In this document: positions 17,686-27,568 of the stretch, one piece after another
How the letters are laid out: each line of letters opens with the position of its first letter
How positions within the stretch are numbered: position 1 is the first letter of the stretch
Assembly: GCA_947503345.1 (NCBI GenBank)
Contig: CANNCW010000006.1
Coordinates: 62,001 to 126,000, forward strand
Source: an uncultured Kangiella sp.
GTDB lineage: Bacteria > Pseudomonadota > Gammaproteobacteria > Enterobacterales > Kangiellaceae
Direction of reading: 5' to 3'
Length of the DNA stretch: 64,000 bases
Notes under the pieces: generated by a model
Database searches by the model: none
The model's input: only the letters and a program-made list of their open reading frames with translations
Told to the model about the DNA's origin: nothing
Translations under genes and position numbers: made by a program

Positions 17686-18597
17686 TTAGGAATAAATACT
17701 TGGAAAATCTTCAGGTCTAGTCTTAAAACGACGATGTACCCAATAGTATTGCTCGGGCGCTTTTAAAATAGCCTCTTCTAGTATTGAATTAACTTTAGTG
17801 CAGTTTGCGACAGAATCTTCACCAAAATGAATTTCAGGTAGAATCTCAATAACCATTTTATTCGAGTTCTTATAGTAATGCACAGGAAGCACTGTCGCTT
17901 GCCCTAATTTAGCAATTCTTGCAGGGGAATTTAAGGTAGCGGCCGGTTGACTAAAAAAAGGCGCAAACACTGCTCCTTTTAACCCTTTATCCTGATCAGG
18001 CATAAACCAAATATTATTTCCGCTTTTTAACCACTTACCAATAGTGCGAATATCATTACGTCCTAGCGTTTTTGTACGGTTATTACGACCTTTTTGAATG
18101 TGATAATCCAAAGCTTTGTTTTTATTTGGGCGATAAAAGGCTGCAAAATCTAAATATTTCGCCATAAGAGCACCAGCGAGCTCTAAACTGGTGATATGGT
18201 AGCCCAAAAACAATACTCCTTTACCTGTAGCTTGCGCTTGCTCGTAATGCTCAAGGCCACGAATTTCGTGATATTTCTCTAAGTCTTTAAAGGGTTTATA
18301 CCAAGCGGCACAAAGCTCAACGAAACCGATACCTAATTGCTTGAAGTGATCTTTGCAGAGTTGCTGTTTCTGTTTGACGGAGAGATCTGGAAAGCAGTAA
18401 TTAAGATTAGCTTGAACAATTTTGCGTCGACTTTTGACTTGGTAAAGCAGTTTACCGATTGCTGATCCCATAAAGTTAATTATAGGGTAGGGTAGGCGAC
18501 CAACAAGCTTTAGAAATCCAAAGACGACGCCATAGCCATAAACTGCTACACCTTTTGGTTTTTCGGTAATGGTGGCTTGTGCTTCGGTTGGTTTCAT
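17686..18597 (-). CDS. LpxL/LpxM-like lipid A acyltransferase family protein (copy B)
   Basis: A 303-residue member of the same family: VQANLNYCFPDLS, catalytic HX4E in LGYHITSLELAG, MPDQDKG and QYYWVHRRFKTRP. Tandem with copy A on the same strand, so the pair probably arose by duplication and may add the two secondary acyl chains that LpxL and LpxM add in E. coli. The gene is the first of the pair; a divergent promoter region separates it from the DUF423 gene. Confidence 0.88.
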   Translation of the reverse strand: MKPTEAQATITEKPKGVAVYGYGVVFGFLKLVGRLPYPIINFMGSAIGKLLYQVKSRRKIVQANLNYCFPDLSVKQKQQLCKDHFKQLGIGFVELCAAWYKPFKDLEKYHEIRGLEHYEQAQATGKGVLFLGYHITSLELAGALMAKYLDFAAFYRPNKNKALDYHIQKGRNNRTKTLGRNDIRTIGKWLKSGNNIWFMPDQDKGLKGAVFAPFFSQPAATLNSPARIAKLGQATVLPVHYYKNSNKMVIEILPEIHFGEDSVANCTKVNSILEEAILKAPEQYYWVHRRFKTRPEDFPSIYS

Positions 18598-18687
18598 TGT
18601 TAGACTAATTTTTTAGTTCGATAAATGCATTTTAGCGATTATTGATTGAATTACAAAGTGCTCTTATACGATGAGCCAATAATTATT

Positions 18688-19077
18688 ATGAAAAAACATT
18701 TTATTTTACATGGAGCCATGTTTATGGCTCTAGCCGTTATTTTAGGCGCAATATCCTCACATGGTTTGAATTCGCTCTCCGACAGCGCTTTGAATCTATT
18801 TCAACTCGGCGTTCAGTATCAGATTTATCATGCAATTGGACTGATTGCCATTGGAATTATGATGAATCAAGCTCCACATGAGAAATTGCAATTTGCAGGG
18901 CGTTTAATGTTTATTGGTATTGTGTGCTTTAGTGGCGGTTTATATGCTTACGCGTTAAGTGGAATAACAATGATTAAGTATATTATTCCTGTGGGAGGCT
19001 TATGCTTAATTGCTAGTTGGTTGAGTGTGGTATGGGCCATATTTAGTAAGAACAAAGGAGTTCGAAGCGATGACTAA
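18688..19077 (+). CDS. DUF423 family membrane protein (YgdD-like)
   Basis: I chose ATG 18688 over the in-frame 18646 because it gives the family's normal length of about 130 residues and starts directly with the first helix. Motifs: LGAISSHGL, FQLGVQYQIYHAIGLI and FSGGLYAYALSG. Four membrane helices. The family has no established function. The 3' end overlaps the next gene by eight bases. Confidence 0.85.
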   Translation: MKKHFILHGAMFMALAVILGAISSHGLNSLSDSALNLFQLGVQYQIYHAIGLIAIGIMMNQAPHEKLQFAGRLMFIGIVCFSGGLYAYALSGITMIKYIIPVGGLCLIASWLSVVWAIFSKNKGVRSDD

Positions 19078-19579
19078 GCTAGCTAAGAAGGAGTCGCCTG
19101 AAGATGTTTCGCAATGGATCGATGATTTTTGGCAATGGTCTTGCCATATTTATCAAAATCAAGAAGTGGCCAAGTTATGTCTTGCAGTGCAAGATACCCT
19201 AGGGCTTAATGTCAATTATATGCTTTTAGCCTTGTGGGCTGAGCAACAAAACTTAGGGATTGATAGTTCAACTTGGCTACAAATATCGGAAGATGCGAAA
19301 GCTGCTCAAGACGCGGTTTTATATATTCGAGAAAAAAGACTGACCTTAAAAGGGAAATCTGAAGAAGCTTATAAGCAAGCTCTGTTAATTGAGTTGAAAG
19401 CAGAACAAGAGCATCAAAAACAAGCAATTCAGGCCTTGTCTCAACAATATGGAAAAAAAGGGTTTATAGAAAGCTCTAACCAGAACTTGCAACAGTATCT
19501 GGAATCCAATCAGATTAGTTCTCAAGATCAAGAAACGGTACAGCAGTTGGGCCAATTGGTGCAAAACGTCAGCTTATAG
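19070..19579 (+). CDS. TIGR02444 family protein
   Basis: ATG 19070 is preceded by AAAGGAG and lies within the end of the DUF423 gene. The 169-residue, all-helical soluble protein has SQWIDDFWQWSCHIYQNQEV and CLAVQDTLGLNVNYMLLALW, the signature of TIGR02444. The function is unknown. The C-terminal half is Gln-rich and probably coiled. Translation is likely coupled to the DUF423 gene. Confidence 0.8.
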   Translation: MTKLAKKESPEDVSQWIDDFWQWSCHIYQNQEVAKLCLAVQDTLGLNVNYMLLALWAEQQNLGIDSSTWLQISEDAKAAQDAVLYIREKRLTLKGKSEEAYKQALLIELKAEQEHQKQAIQALSQQYGKKGFIESSNQNLQQYLESNQISSQDQETVQQLGQLVQNVSL

Positions 19580-19646
19580 CCCTTGATTTTACGGGACTAA
19601 CTGAGCAAAATGCGTACTGAAAATTTAATAACCATTAGGCATTGAT

Positions 19647-20453
19647 ATGAAAAAAATAGCAGTGGCGCTAGCAATCGCGGCAACGTTAAGCGCATGTAAA
19701 ACAGAAGAGTCAGCAGACATCGAAGCTACAAAAGATGCGGTAGTGGAAACTGAAACTACGGCAACGGCTTCAACAGCGAGTTTTGATGAAAATGATATGG
19801 TGAAGAAAGCTTCTTATTCCATTGGTCAAAATTTTGCTAAACAAATGAGCCATAATTTTGAAAGCTTAAAAGAGTATGATATTGAAATCGATAAAGAACT
19901 CGTTATTCAAGGTATTCAAGAAGGTTTTGCTGGTAATGGTAAATACTCAGAAACAGACTTGATGACTAATATGCAAGAGTTTAATAGTTTCTATCAGGAA
20001 AAGATGAAAGCTGAACAGGCTCGTTTAGCTGAAGAAGCGAAGGTCAAGGCTGAAGCAAATAAAGCCGATGGGGATGCATTTCGAGCTGAATATGCAAAAC
20101 AGGAAGGCGTTACTACAACTGACTCAGGTCTAATGTACAAAGCTTTAGTAAAAGGCGAAGGTGAGGTAAATCCAAAAGCAGAAGACAGTGTACAGGTTCA
20201 CTACAAAGGAACATTTATCGATGGTAAAGAATTCGATAGTTCTTATTCAAGAAACACCCCGGCGACCTTCCCATTGAATGGAGTTATTAAGGGATGGACC
20301 GAAGGTCTGCAATACATGAAAGCCGGCGATAAATTTGAATTTGTCATTCCACCGGAAATTGGTTACGGTGCTGGTGGTAGCGGTTCTATTCCTGGAAATT
20401 CAACTTTAGTATTTGAAGTTGAGTTATTGGAAATTAACCCTGATAGCAAATAA
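19647..20453 (+). CDS. FKBP-type peptidyl-prolyl isomerase, lipoprotein (FkpA-like)
   Basis: Periplasmic folding catalyst. The signal MKKIAVALAIAATLSACK has a lipobox (LSAC), so the protein is lipid-anchored, unlike soluble E. coli FkpA. An N-terminal helical dimerisation domain (about 50-140) is followed by a full FKBP domain with VQVHYKGTFIDGKEFDSSY, KGWTEGLQYMKAGDKFEFVIP and GYGAGGSGSIPGNSTLVFEVELL. Single gene closed by a strong terminator. Confidence 0.92.
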   Translation: MKKIAVALAIAATLSACKTEESADIEATKDAVVETETTATASTASFDENDMVKKASYSIGQNFAKQMSHNFESLKEYDIEIDKELVIQGIQEGFAGNGKYSETDLMTNMQEFNSFYQEKMKAEQARLAEEAKVKAEANKADGDAFRAEYAKQEGVTTTDSGLMYKALVKGEGEVNPKAEDSVQVHYKGTFIDGKEFDSSYSRNTPATFPLNGVIKGWTEGLQYMKAGDKFEFVIPPEIGYGAGGSGSIPGNSTLVFEVELLEINPDSK

Positions 20454-20464
20454 TAAAGAAAGGA

Positions 20465-20493
20465 AAAACGCTGGCATTTGCCAGCGTTTTTTT
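20465..20493. terminator. Bidirectional terminator between the FKBP and ABM genes
   Basis: CGCTGGC (20469-20475) and GCCAGCG (20480-20486) form a perfect stem with an ATTT loop, flanked by A and T runs on both sides, so it can serve both convergent genes. Confidence 0.9.
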
Positions 20494-20499
20494 GAATGT

Positions 20500-20793
20500 T
20501 TATTTTAGAGAGGTAGATTCTAATACGGTTATTTTTTCGTCCGATTCTAAAAAGGGGCGCATTGCTTCTAATAATTCAAGCCTTTGTTCTGATTCTGCCC
20601 ACACCTCCCAAGCATCCAATGAGTCCCAACAAGACATCACTACCACTTGATTACTATTACCCAGAACATTAAATAATTCGCCTGACAAAAATCCTGGCAC
20701 ATTACTGGCTTTGTTTTTTGCTTGACGGATAAGAGAATGATATTCCTCAACTTTTTCAGGGTTGATAGCTCTTTCAATAATTATTCGAATCAT
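20500..20793 (-). CDS. Antibiotic biosynthesis monooxygenase (ABM) domain protein
   Basis: A 97-residue single-domain protein of the dimeric ferredoxin-like ABM fold: MIRIIIERAINPEKVEEYHSL, PGFLSGELF and VVVMSCWDSLDAWEVWAES. Members act as small oxygenases or haem-degrading enzymes, or have unknown roles; nothing here points to a substrate. It lies 12 bases downstream of dsbB on the same strand and may share its transcript. Confidence 0.78.
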   Translation of the reverse strand: MIRIIIERAINPEKVEEYHSLIRQAKNKASNVPGFLSGELFNVLGNSNQVVVMSCWDSLDAWEVWAESEQRLELLEAMRPFLESDEKITVLESTSLK

Positions 20794-20805
20794 ATTATCC
20801 GACCT

Positions 20806-21318
20806 TTAGAAGTGTTTAGGGGCTTTAAAAGCTTTGTATAAACGATAGCCCATTAGGATAAATGCTACACTAAAAATAAACAACATCCAGCCCGGCATAG
20901 TCAGTCCTAGCCATTCGAAGTTCACTTCTGCACATTTACCGTCGCCCATTAATACAGTACTGATTACTTCCGACATTGGCATTACGTCCATCAAAATTTC
21001 CAGCGGAGCGCCACAGTCCATGACCTGATCTTTTGGTAAGTTTTGGATATAAACGTGCTTTGCAGAAATCCAGATGCCCATAGCGGCGGCAATCATACCT
21101 AGTAATTGAAAAAGCTTGTTAAAGATTGATTCATGTCTAGGCTGGAAAATAGCATTTAATAATAAAATGACGCCCAAGCTGAAGATTGCCACCCTTGAGA
21201 ATATACACAATGGACAAGGGTCCATAAACTCAACGTATTGGAAATAATAAGCTGTGACCAATAGCTGGTAACAGATAAATGCGCCTAGAAAATTTAATGG
21301 TCTAGTATTTAATGTCAT
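20806..21318 (-). CDS. dsbB: Disulfide bond formation protein B
   Basis: Inner-membrane quinone reductase that reoxidises DsbA. The 170-residue protein has four helices and both Cys pairs: Cys35/Cys38 in CPLC, and Cys102/Cys129 in the second periplasmic loop. These positions nearly match E. coli DsbB. The end EWLGLTMPGW is typical. No dsbA is in the window. Confidence 0.94.
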   Translation of the reverse strand: MTLNTRPLNFLGAFICYQLLVTAYYFQYVEFMDPCPLCIFSRVAIFSLGVILLLNAIFQPRHESIFNKLFQLLGMIAAAMGIWISAKHVYIQNLPKDQVMDCGAPLEILMDVMPMSEVISTVLMGDGKCAEVNFEWLGLTMPGWMLFIFSVAFILMGYRLYKAFKAPKHF

Positions 21319-21460
21319 TTAATAACCTTAAATCTGAAAATGTTTTAGATTAAGTAATTTAGCGCACACTACTCTTAACTTTTCAAAAGTTCAAGTAATG
21401 GCGCTGAAAAATACCTAAGTTATAGTGAAACAAGCTGTAAAAAGTAGGTAAACAGATGTA

Positions 21461-23767
21461 TCAATTCTTTTTCAAAGCATCAGCAAGAGCATTGGCAAAA
21501 GCACCCTGTGGCGATGATTGGCGCTTGGTGTTTTTCGGCTTTTGACGAGTTTGATGATTTCTTGTTGGCGCTTCAGTTTTGCCAGCACCAGCTTGTGGCC
21601 CTGTCATCGAAAGGCCGATACGTTTACGCTGTATATCGACATCGATTACCCAAACTCTAACAATATCTCCTGCTTTGACGTAATCGGCTGGATCTTTGAT
21701 AAATTGGTTGGCCATATTAGAAAGGTGGACTAGACCGTCTTGGTGAACACCAATATCCACAAAAGCACCAAAAGCGGTCACATTGGTAATTACGCCTTCA
21801 AGCTCCATGTTCGGCTTCAGATCATTTAAAGTTTCAACACCGTCTTTATATCGAACCATTTTAAATTCAGGACGCGGATCGCGACCAGGTTTATCAAGCT
21901 CTTTCAAAATATCATTAACCGTGTGCAAACCATATTGCTCATCAATATAGTTATCGGCATTCACAGCTTTTAACTTATCGTTATTTCCAAGCAGTTGAGC
22001 AAAATCTTTTAGTGCTAAGTCTTGCATGATTTTCTCAACTAAGGGGTAAGACTCAGGGTGAACCGCAGAAGCATCCAAAGCATTGGCGCCGTTTGTTATT
22101 CGCAAGAAACCGGCTGCTTGCTCATATGTTTTAGGCCCCATACGCTCAACTTCTAATAACTGTCGACGAGAATCGAAGCGACCATTTTGGTTACGCCAAT
22201 TAACGATATTCTGTGCTAGGGTTTTGCTCAGTCCTGAAACTCGGGTAAGTAATGGCACAGAAGCCATATTTAAATCTACACCAACTGCATTTACACAATC
22301 TTCTACCACGCCATCTAGGCTACGAGCCAGTTGGCTTTGGCTAACATCGTGTTGGTATTGGCCAACACCAATAGATTTCGGATCGATTTTTACTAATTCA
22401 GGTAGAGGATCTTGCAAGCGACGGGCAATAGATACTGAACCACGATAGCTAACGTCTAAATCTGGAAACTCTTGAGATGCTAACGCTGAAGCCGAATAAA
22501 CGGATGCGCCTGCTTCGCTAACCATAATTTTTTGCATTTTTAATTCAGGCGAGAGTTTTAATAATTCAGCAACTAACTTATCCGTTTCGCGCGAAGCAGT
22601 ACCGTTGCCAATGCTGATCAGTTCAACTTTATGCATTTCGCACATGGTTTGGAGCTTGCGTAAGGATTGATCCCATTGCTTTTGTGGGGCGTGTGGGAAA
22701 ATAGTGCTGTGGGCCAATAATTTACCTGTTTCATCAACAATTACCGCCTTACAGCCGGTACGCAAACCAGGATCGATTCCCATGGTGACTTTTGCGCCTG
22801 CTGGGGCGGCCATTAATAAATCACTGAGGTTTTTGGCAAAGATTCGAATTGCTTCTGCTTCTGCTTGCTCGCGAATTTTGCTCATTAGTTCTGTTTCAAG
22901 GTACAAATGCAGCTTTATTTTCCAAGTCCATAAGACTACTTGTTGTAACCAAGCATCGGCTGGTCGCTTTTGATCGCGAATATCAAAGTGTTCTGCGATA
23001 GTTCCCAAGCAAGGGTCCGTTGCAGACTCATCTTTAATTAATGCTAAATTTGAAACCATCTGCAAGCTCAAAATAGTTTCATTTCGTCCGCGTAGTAGGG
23101 CTAAGGTCCTATGGGATGGAATAGAGCGAATCGCTTCATGATGTTCAAAATAGTCTGAAAATTTAATGCCTTCCTTTTCTTTGCCGGGCATTACGCTGGC
23201 TTTCAAATAAGCGTTGCTCCATAAGTAATCGCGCAGATTCTTTATCAGCTCAGCGTTCTCGGCGAACTGTTCCATTAAAATTTGTTTAGCACCATCTAAA
23301 GCATCTTTGTTGGTTAATATCTTATGCTCTTCGTTATGATATTTTGCTGATTCAACTTCAGGATCAAGACTAGGATCTTGCCATAGAGCCAATGCTAACG
23401 GCTCTAACCCCGCTTCTTTAGCGATTTGGGCCTTGGTACGACGTTTAGGCTTATAAGGAAGGTATAAGTCTTCTAATTCACTTTTGGTTTCAGCGCTTTT
23501 AATGGACTTTGCCAATTCTGGGGTCAGCTTTTCTTGTTCTTCAATGCTTTTTAAGATGGCGCCACGACGATCTTCTAATTCTCGCAAATAACCCAGACGC
23601 TGTTCGATGTCTCTTAATTGCGCATCATCCAGCGCTCCAGTGACTTCCTTACGATAACGAGCAATAAAAGGAACTGTCGAGCCTTCGTTTAGTAAATTTA
23701 CGGCGGCATCGATTTGTTTTACCGCTACTTTTAGCTCATTGGCGATTTGCTGATTAATTTGTAACAT
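21461..23767 (-). CDS. tex: Tex-family RNA-binding transcription accessory protein
   Basis: Large (768 aa) nucleic-acid-binding protein with a helix-rich N-terminal region, a YqgF/RuvC-like fold ([18 protein letters not shown]), a double helix-hairpin-helix region ([20 protein letters not shown]) and a C-terminal S1 domain ([29 protein letters not shown]). The basic Gln-rich tail is normal. It lies divergent from ompR, as in the tex/greB-ompR region of enterobacteria. Confidence 0.96.
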   Translation of the reverse strand: MLQINQQIANELKVAVKQIDAAVNLLNEGSTVPFIARYRKEVTGALDDAQLRDIEQRLGYLRELEDRRGAILKSIEEQEKLTPELAKSIKSAETKSELEDLYLPYKPKRRTKAQIAKEAGLEPLALALWQDPSLDPEVESAKYHNEEHKILTNKDALDGAKQILMEQFAENAELIKNLRDYLWSNAYLKASVMPGKEKEGIKFSDYFEHHEAIRSIPSHRTLALLRGRNETILSLQMVSNLALIKDESATDPCLGTIAEHFDIRDQKRPADAWLQQVVLWTWKIKLHLYLETELMSKIREQAEAEAIRIFAKNLSDLLMAAPAGAKVTMGIDPGLRTGCKAVIVDETGKLLAHSTIFPHAPQKQWDQSLRKLQTMCEMHKVELISIGNGTASRETDKLVAELLKLSPELKMQKIMVSEAGASVYSASALASQEFPDLDVSYRGSVSIARRLQDPLPELVKIDPKSIGVGQYQHDVSQSQLARSLDGVVEDCVNAVGVDLNMASVPLLTRVSGLSKTLAQNIVNWRNQNGRFDSRRQLLEVERMGPKTYEQAAGFLRITNGANALDASAVHPESYPLVEKIMQDLALKDFAQLLGNNDKLKAVNADNYIDEQYGLHTVNDILKELDKPGRDPRPEFKMVRYKDGVETLNDLKPNMELEGVITNVTAFGAFVDIGVHQDGLVHLSNMANQFIKDPADYVKAGDIVRVWVIDVDIQRKRIGLSMTGPQAGAGKTEAPTRNHQTRQKPKNTKRQSSPQGAFANALADALKKN

Positions 23768-23948
23768 CTTGTTAGGACTTATTGGGAAAAATAAATCGGC
23801 ATAGTATAGTAGCTGTGTGGTTTTGAAAAGAGGCCATTAAAAAAAGCTTATTAAGATAAAAAAGACCTCTTTAATAACAAATAGTTGGCAAGCGAATAAA
23901 TCTTTGAGATTATCCATTTGCGGTCTAAAAACACGAGAAGGATAAGAT

Positions 23949-24674
23949 ATGACTGAAGAAACTCCCAAAATTTTAGTTGTCGATGATGATGTGCGTCTAC
24001 GTAGCTTGTTAGAGCGCTATCTCAAAGAGCAAGATTTTATTGTACGTACCGTAGAAAATTCTGAGCAAATGGACCGCTTTTTAGAACGTGAGAATTATCA
24101 TTTAATGGTTTTAGATCTAATGTTGCCTGGCGAAGACGGACTTTCTATTTGTCGCCGTTTACGATCTGACAATAATCCAATCCCCATCATTATGTTAACC
24201 GCTAAAGGCGACGAAGTGGACCGTATCGTCGGTTTAGAGGTGGGTGCAGATGATTATCTAGCCAAGCCATTTAATCCAAGAGAGTTGTTAGCACGTATTC
24301 GGGCGGTATTGCGTCGTCAGGCAAAGCATATTCCTGGCGCTCCTAGTAATTCTGAAACCGTGGTGGCATTTGGCCGCTTTACTCTTAATCTGGCTACTCG
24401 TGAGATGACCGACGATGGTAAATCTATCTCTTTGACTAGTGGTGAATTTGCAGTATTAAAATCTTTGGTCGAGCATTCCCGCCAGCCTTTATCACGTGAC
24501 AAGTTGATGAATTTGGCACGTGGTCGCGATTACTCTGCTTTAGAGCGCAGTATTGATGTTCAAGTATCGCGTTTACGACGATTAATCGAAGAAGACCCAG
24601 CAAATCCACGTTATATTCAAACCGTTTGGGGCGTGGGCTATGTGTTTGTTCCAGATGGTGGCGAAGCTAGCTAG
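23949..24674 (+). CDS. ompR: Two-component response regulator OmpR
   Basis: Receiver domain with Asp56 in [11 protein letters not shown] and Lys in LAKPF, followed by a winged-helix DNA-binding domain ([45 protein letters not shown]). The 241-residue length matches E. coli OmpR (239). GAAGGATAAG precedes the ATG. Transcribed with envZ, 17 bases downstream. In enterobacteria OmpR controls porins and osmotic response; targets here are unknown. Confidence 0.95.
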   Translation: MTEETPKILVVDDDVRLRSLLERYLKEQDFIVRTVENSEQMDRFLERENYHLMVLDLMLPGEDGLSICRRLRSDNNPIPIIMLTAKGDEVDRIVGLEVGADDYLAKPFNPRELLARIRAVLRRQAKHIPGAPSNSETVVAFGRFTLNLATREMTDDGKSISLTSGEFAVLKSLVEHSRQPLSRDKLMNLARGRDYSALERSIDVQVSRLRRLIEEDPANPRYIQTVWGVGYVFVPDGGEAS

Positions 24675-24691
24675 ATGTAGCTGGCGATTCT

Positions 24692-25981
24692 ATGGGCTTA
24701 TTACCTAAAACTGCTTTCGGTCGAATTGCATTATTAGTAGGTTGCCTCTTGGTGATTAACCAATTGGTTTCCTACTTTACCATTTCTTGGTATGTCACGA
24801 ACCCCTCCATGAAGCAATTGGTGCAGTTGTTAGCATCGGATGTGAATACCGCTATATTGGTGCAAAGCAATGAATTCTCGCAAGAAGAACGCGAAGAAAT
24901 CATGGCTGCGCAGAGTATGGAGCTGGTTTCTACTCGAAATGGCGAACCGAAAGCCTTGCGTGAAGCCCAACCTTATCAAGTCTTAACCGAGAACTTAGCT
25001 CAGTATTTGAAGATCCCTGTTGAAAGGACTGAAATGCGGGTGGAAGAGTCGGACAAAATTTATTATTGGGTTAAGTCCCCGCGCCATACCAATATCTGGA
25101 TCAGGGTGGCGATGGAGCCTTTTGAAGGTTTTAACATTCACCCACCATTGGTCTATTTCACGGCTATTTTATTGTTGAGTATTTTAGGCGGCTGGATTTT
25201 CACCAAGCAAATATCTAGGCCGCTTAGACGCTTGGAATTTGCCGCTCGAGAAATTGGTCGTGGTGACAATCCGGGACAATTACGCGAACAAGGCCTTGAG
25301 GAAATGGTCACAGTAACTCGAGCCTTTAATCAAATGGCTCGAAATGTTCAACAGCTAGAAGAAGATAGAACCTTATTATTGGCAGGTGTTTCTCATGATT
25401 TACGAACACCTTTAACACGTATTCGTTTAGCTACTGAGTTTATGGGCGAAGCAGAAGCTGAAACAAAAGAAGGTATTATTCGTGACACTGAAGATATGGA
25501 CCAGATCATTAACCAGTTTATATCTTTTGTCCGCGATGGGCGTGATGAAAGAGCGAAACCTGGTGACTTGAATGCTTTAGTTGAAGAGTGTGTTCTGGCA
25601 AATCGCTTGAATGAGGAAGACATTAGCTTTGAACTTGGTGAGATGCAACAAATTGCTTTTAAGCCATTGGCCATGAAAAGATTGACCACCAACTTAATTC
25701 AAAATGGACTAAAGTACGCTGGAGCACCTCTAAAAGTAGTGACTGGCGTTTATGGAAATAGCATTCGAATATCGGTATTTGATCAAGGCGATGGAATTGA
25801 TGAGGATGAAATTGAAAGACTGTTTCAACCGTTTTCTCGAGGTAATACTGCTCGTTCAGGTGGCGGTTCTGGATTGGGGCTAGCGATTGTTCGTCGTATT
25901 GCTGAAATGCACAAAGGCAAAGTCAGTTTAATTAATCGCCCTGAAGGTGGATTAGAAGCAAGATTTGAAATGCCAAGATAA
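24692..25981 (+). CDS. envZ: Osmolarity sensor histidine kinase EnvZ
   Basis: Two membrane helices (about 10-32 and 150-172) flank a periplasmic domain. A HAMP domain follows ([21 protein letters not shown]), then the H box [19 protein letters not shown] with His near residue 235, nearly identical to E. coli EnvZ. The ATP-binding domain shows [16 protein letters not shown] and SGLGLAIV. 429 residues. The stop codon lies inside a perfect inverted repeat. Confidence 0.95.
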   Translation: MGLLPKTAFGRIALLVGCLLVINQLVSYFTISWYVTNPSMKQLVQLLASDVNTAILVQSNEFSQEEREEIMAAQSMELVSTRNGEPKALREAQPYQVLTENLAQYLKIPVERTEMRVEESDKIYYWVKSPRHTNIWIRVAMEPFEGFNIHPPLVYFTAILLLSILGGWIFTKQISRPLRRLEFAAREIGRGDNPGQLREQGLEEMVTVTRAFNQMARNVQQLEEDRTLLLAGVSHDLRTPLTRIRLATEFMGEAEAETKEGIIRDTEDMDQIINQFISFVRDGRDERAKPGDLNALVEECVLANRLNEEDISFELGEMQQIAFKPLAMKRLTTNLIQNGLKYAGAPLKVVTGVYGNSIRISVFDQGDGIDEDEIERLFQPFSRGNTARSGGGSGLGLAIVRRIAEMHKGKVSLINRPEGGLEARFEMPR

Positions 25982-25996
25982 TTATTATCTTGGCAT
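25970..25996. terminator. Perfect 12-bp inverted repeat across the envZ stop codon
   Basis: ATGCCAAGATAA (25970-25981) and TTATCTTGGCAT (25985-25996) pair perfectly around TTA. The left arm contains the last codons and stop of envZ. No T run follows on either strand, so this may be an mRNA 3'-end stabiliser or a weak two-way terminator facing hslO. Confidence 0.55.
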
Positions 25997-26020
25997 ATAC
26001 AAAGAAACTAGTTAGTAAGT

Positions 26021-26914
26021 TTAATTGATAGAACCTTGATCTGCTTTCGCGGTTAATAATTCCATTATTTGTTGGCGAGTGAAAACTTCTTTATTACTAC
26101 AAAAATCACAAACCATTTCGATCTCATTTTGTTCTTCGATAATATTGACCAGTTCCGAAGGATCCAAGGTGGTTAGGGCTGCCATGTTGCGCTCTCTTGA
26201 ACAACTGCATTGGAATTTTATTTCTTTAGCTGGGTAAATACTTACTTCATCCTGATGAAAGAGCCTATAAAGTAAGTCTTGATGTTCTAATTCGAAAGCT
26301 TCTTCTGGTTTGATAGTTCCAGCCAATGCCATAACGTGATCAAATGCTTCTTGCGTTTCCTCATTACCGATACTTGAATCAGCGGCCTGCGGTAAAGTTT
26401 GTACAAAGATCCCAAAAGCACGATGATGATCCGAAAAGATTTTGATATGAGTAGGTAATTGCTCTGACATATTAAAATAGTCTTCTAAACATTCAGCCAG
26501 GGTTGATTTATCAAGAGGAACAACCCCTTGGTAGCGTTGGCCTTTGTCTGGATCAATGGTGATCGCTAATTGTCCATTCGCTGTCCATTTTGCAAAATCG
26601 AAGGTTTCATCAGTAATCAGATCGGCAAAATCCTCATTAATTTGCAATAAACCACGAATATTGCCTTGATGATCGCATTCAACTAACAATAATTTAACAA
26701 CCGATGCGCTTTGCAATTGCAGTGCCACTCGACCTTCAATTTTAATGATGTCTGCTAATAAACAACAAGCTGCGAGTGCTTCTGATAATAAATGACGGAC
26801 TTCTTTTGGGTATTGGTGTTGATCACAGATAGTATCAATACTGTTATTTAAAGAAACTATTTCGCCTCGAATAGGAAGTTGGGCAAAGCTGAAGCGCTGA
26901 ATTTGGTCGCTCAT
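26021..26914 (-). CDS. hslO: Hsp33 redox-regulated chaperone
   Basis: Cytoplasmic holdase activated by oxidation of a zinc centre. The 297-residue protein carries the four zinc Cys as CSCSRER and CDFCSN near the C-terminus; FCSN is typical, though E. coli has CxC and CxxC in the same places. The N-terminal domain shows RGEIVSLNNS and LLSEALAACCLLADIIK. It lies 42 bases downstream of hslR on the same strand, an order conserved in gammaproteobacteria. Confidence 0.95.
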   Translation of the reverse strand: MSDQIQRFSFAQLPIRGEIVSLNNSIDTICDQHQYPKEVRHLLSEALAACCLLADIIKIEGRVALQLQSASVVKLLLVECDHQGNIRGLLQINEDFADLITDETFDFAKWTANGQLAITIDPDKGQRYQGVVPLDKSTLAECLEDYFNMSEQLPTHIKIFSDHHRAFGIFVQTLPQAADSSIGNEETQEAFDHVMALAGTIKPEEAFELEHQDLLYRLFHQDEVSIYPAKEIKFQCSCSRERNMAALTTLDPSELVNIIEEQNEIEMVCDFCSNKEVFTRQQIMELLTAKADQGSIN

Positions 26915-26956
26915 GATGATTTATCTTTTCAATGTAATGTTTCAATTATATAAGAC

Positions 26957-27346
26957 TTATTCTTGCTCGCGAAGAAATTTATGGATTTGTCTTCTTTGTT
27001 TCTTATCAGGTTTAGCATTGGAAAATGGCATTGACTGTCGTTGAACCTGTAATTCTTCACTTTTGGCAATACTTTCTGCTGTTTCCTTATATAGCGCTTG
27101 GGCGACTGTGGCAGGACCGCGTTGTTCTGATAAAGCTTGAACTACAACGGTTTTTTGTTGATGGCCTTGCATGAGGCGAATTTCCATACCAGTAGATACT
27201 TGGCGATTAGCTTTACCTTTGACACCATCACAATGGACCTTGCCACCATCAATCGCTTTCTTTGCTAAAGAGCGAGTTTTATAGAAACGAGCAGCCCAAA
27301 GCCACTTATCTAATCTTACACTGCCAATGGCATGAGTATCGACCAC
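26957..27346 (-). CDS. hslR: Hsp15 ribosome-associated S4-domain protein
   Basis: Binds free 50S subunits carrying nascent chains and returns them to translation. GTG start with AGGAG upstream. The S4 RNA-binding domain is clear: VRLDKWLWAARFYKTRSLAK, AIDGGKVHCDGVKGK. A basic tail (KPDKKQRRQIHKFLREQE) closes the 129-residue protein. First gene of the hslR-hslO pair. Confidence 0.94.
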   Translation of the reverse strand: MVDTHAIGSVRLDKWLWAARFYKTRSLAKKAIDGGKVHCDGVKGKANRQVSTGMEIRLMQGHQQKTVVVQALSEQRGPATVAQALYKETAESIAKSEELQVQRQSMPFSNAKPDKKQRRQIHKFLREQE

Positions 27347-27516
27347 TTATCTAATCTCCTGACTTTACTATGACTATTCTATAAGTTTCTTTACGTATCA
27401 TATACTTGCATTATTTTATTTTGCATGGGAAGATTTAATTATAAATCAAATTGATAATTTAAGTTTAAGTTAATCAATATTAGCTGATAGCTTAAATTAA
27501 GGGACTCGGCTTATGG

Positions 27517-27552
27517 GGATAGTATTAAGCCAATACTTAAGGATAGTGTTAA
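27517..27552. repeat. Direct and inverted repeat upstream of gspC
   Basis: GGATAGTATTAA (27517-27528) recurs as GGATAGTGTTAA (27541-27552), 24 bases apart start to start. Between them AGTATT and AATACT form an inverted repeat around AAGCC. It lies 17 bases before the gspC ATG, so it may be an operator or leader structure. Confidence 0.4.
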
Positions 27553-27568
27553 TCTATAAATATTACTA

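Noticed and set aside
21390..21420. Very short ORF (six codons) upstream of tex region
   Set aside because: No ribosome site and too short to support.
22083..22448. 121-residue ORF on the plus strand inside tex
   Set aside because: Antisense shadow of a conserved gene with no recognisable domain.
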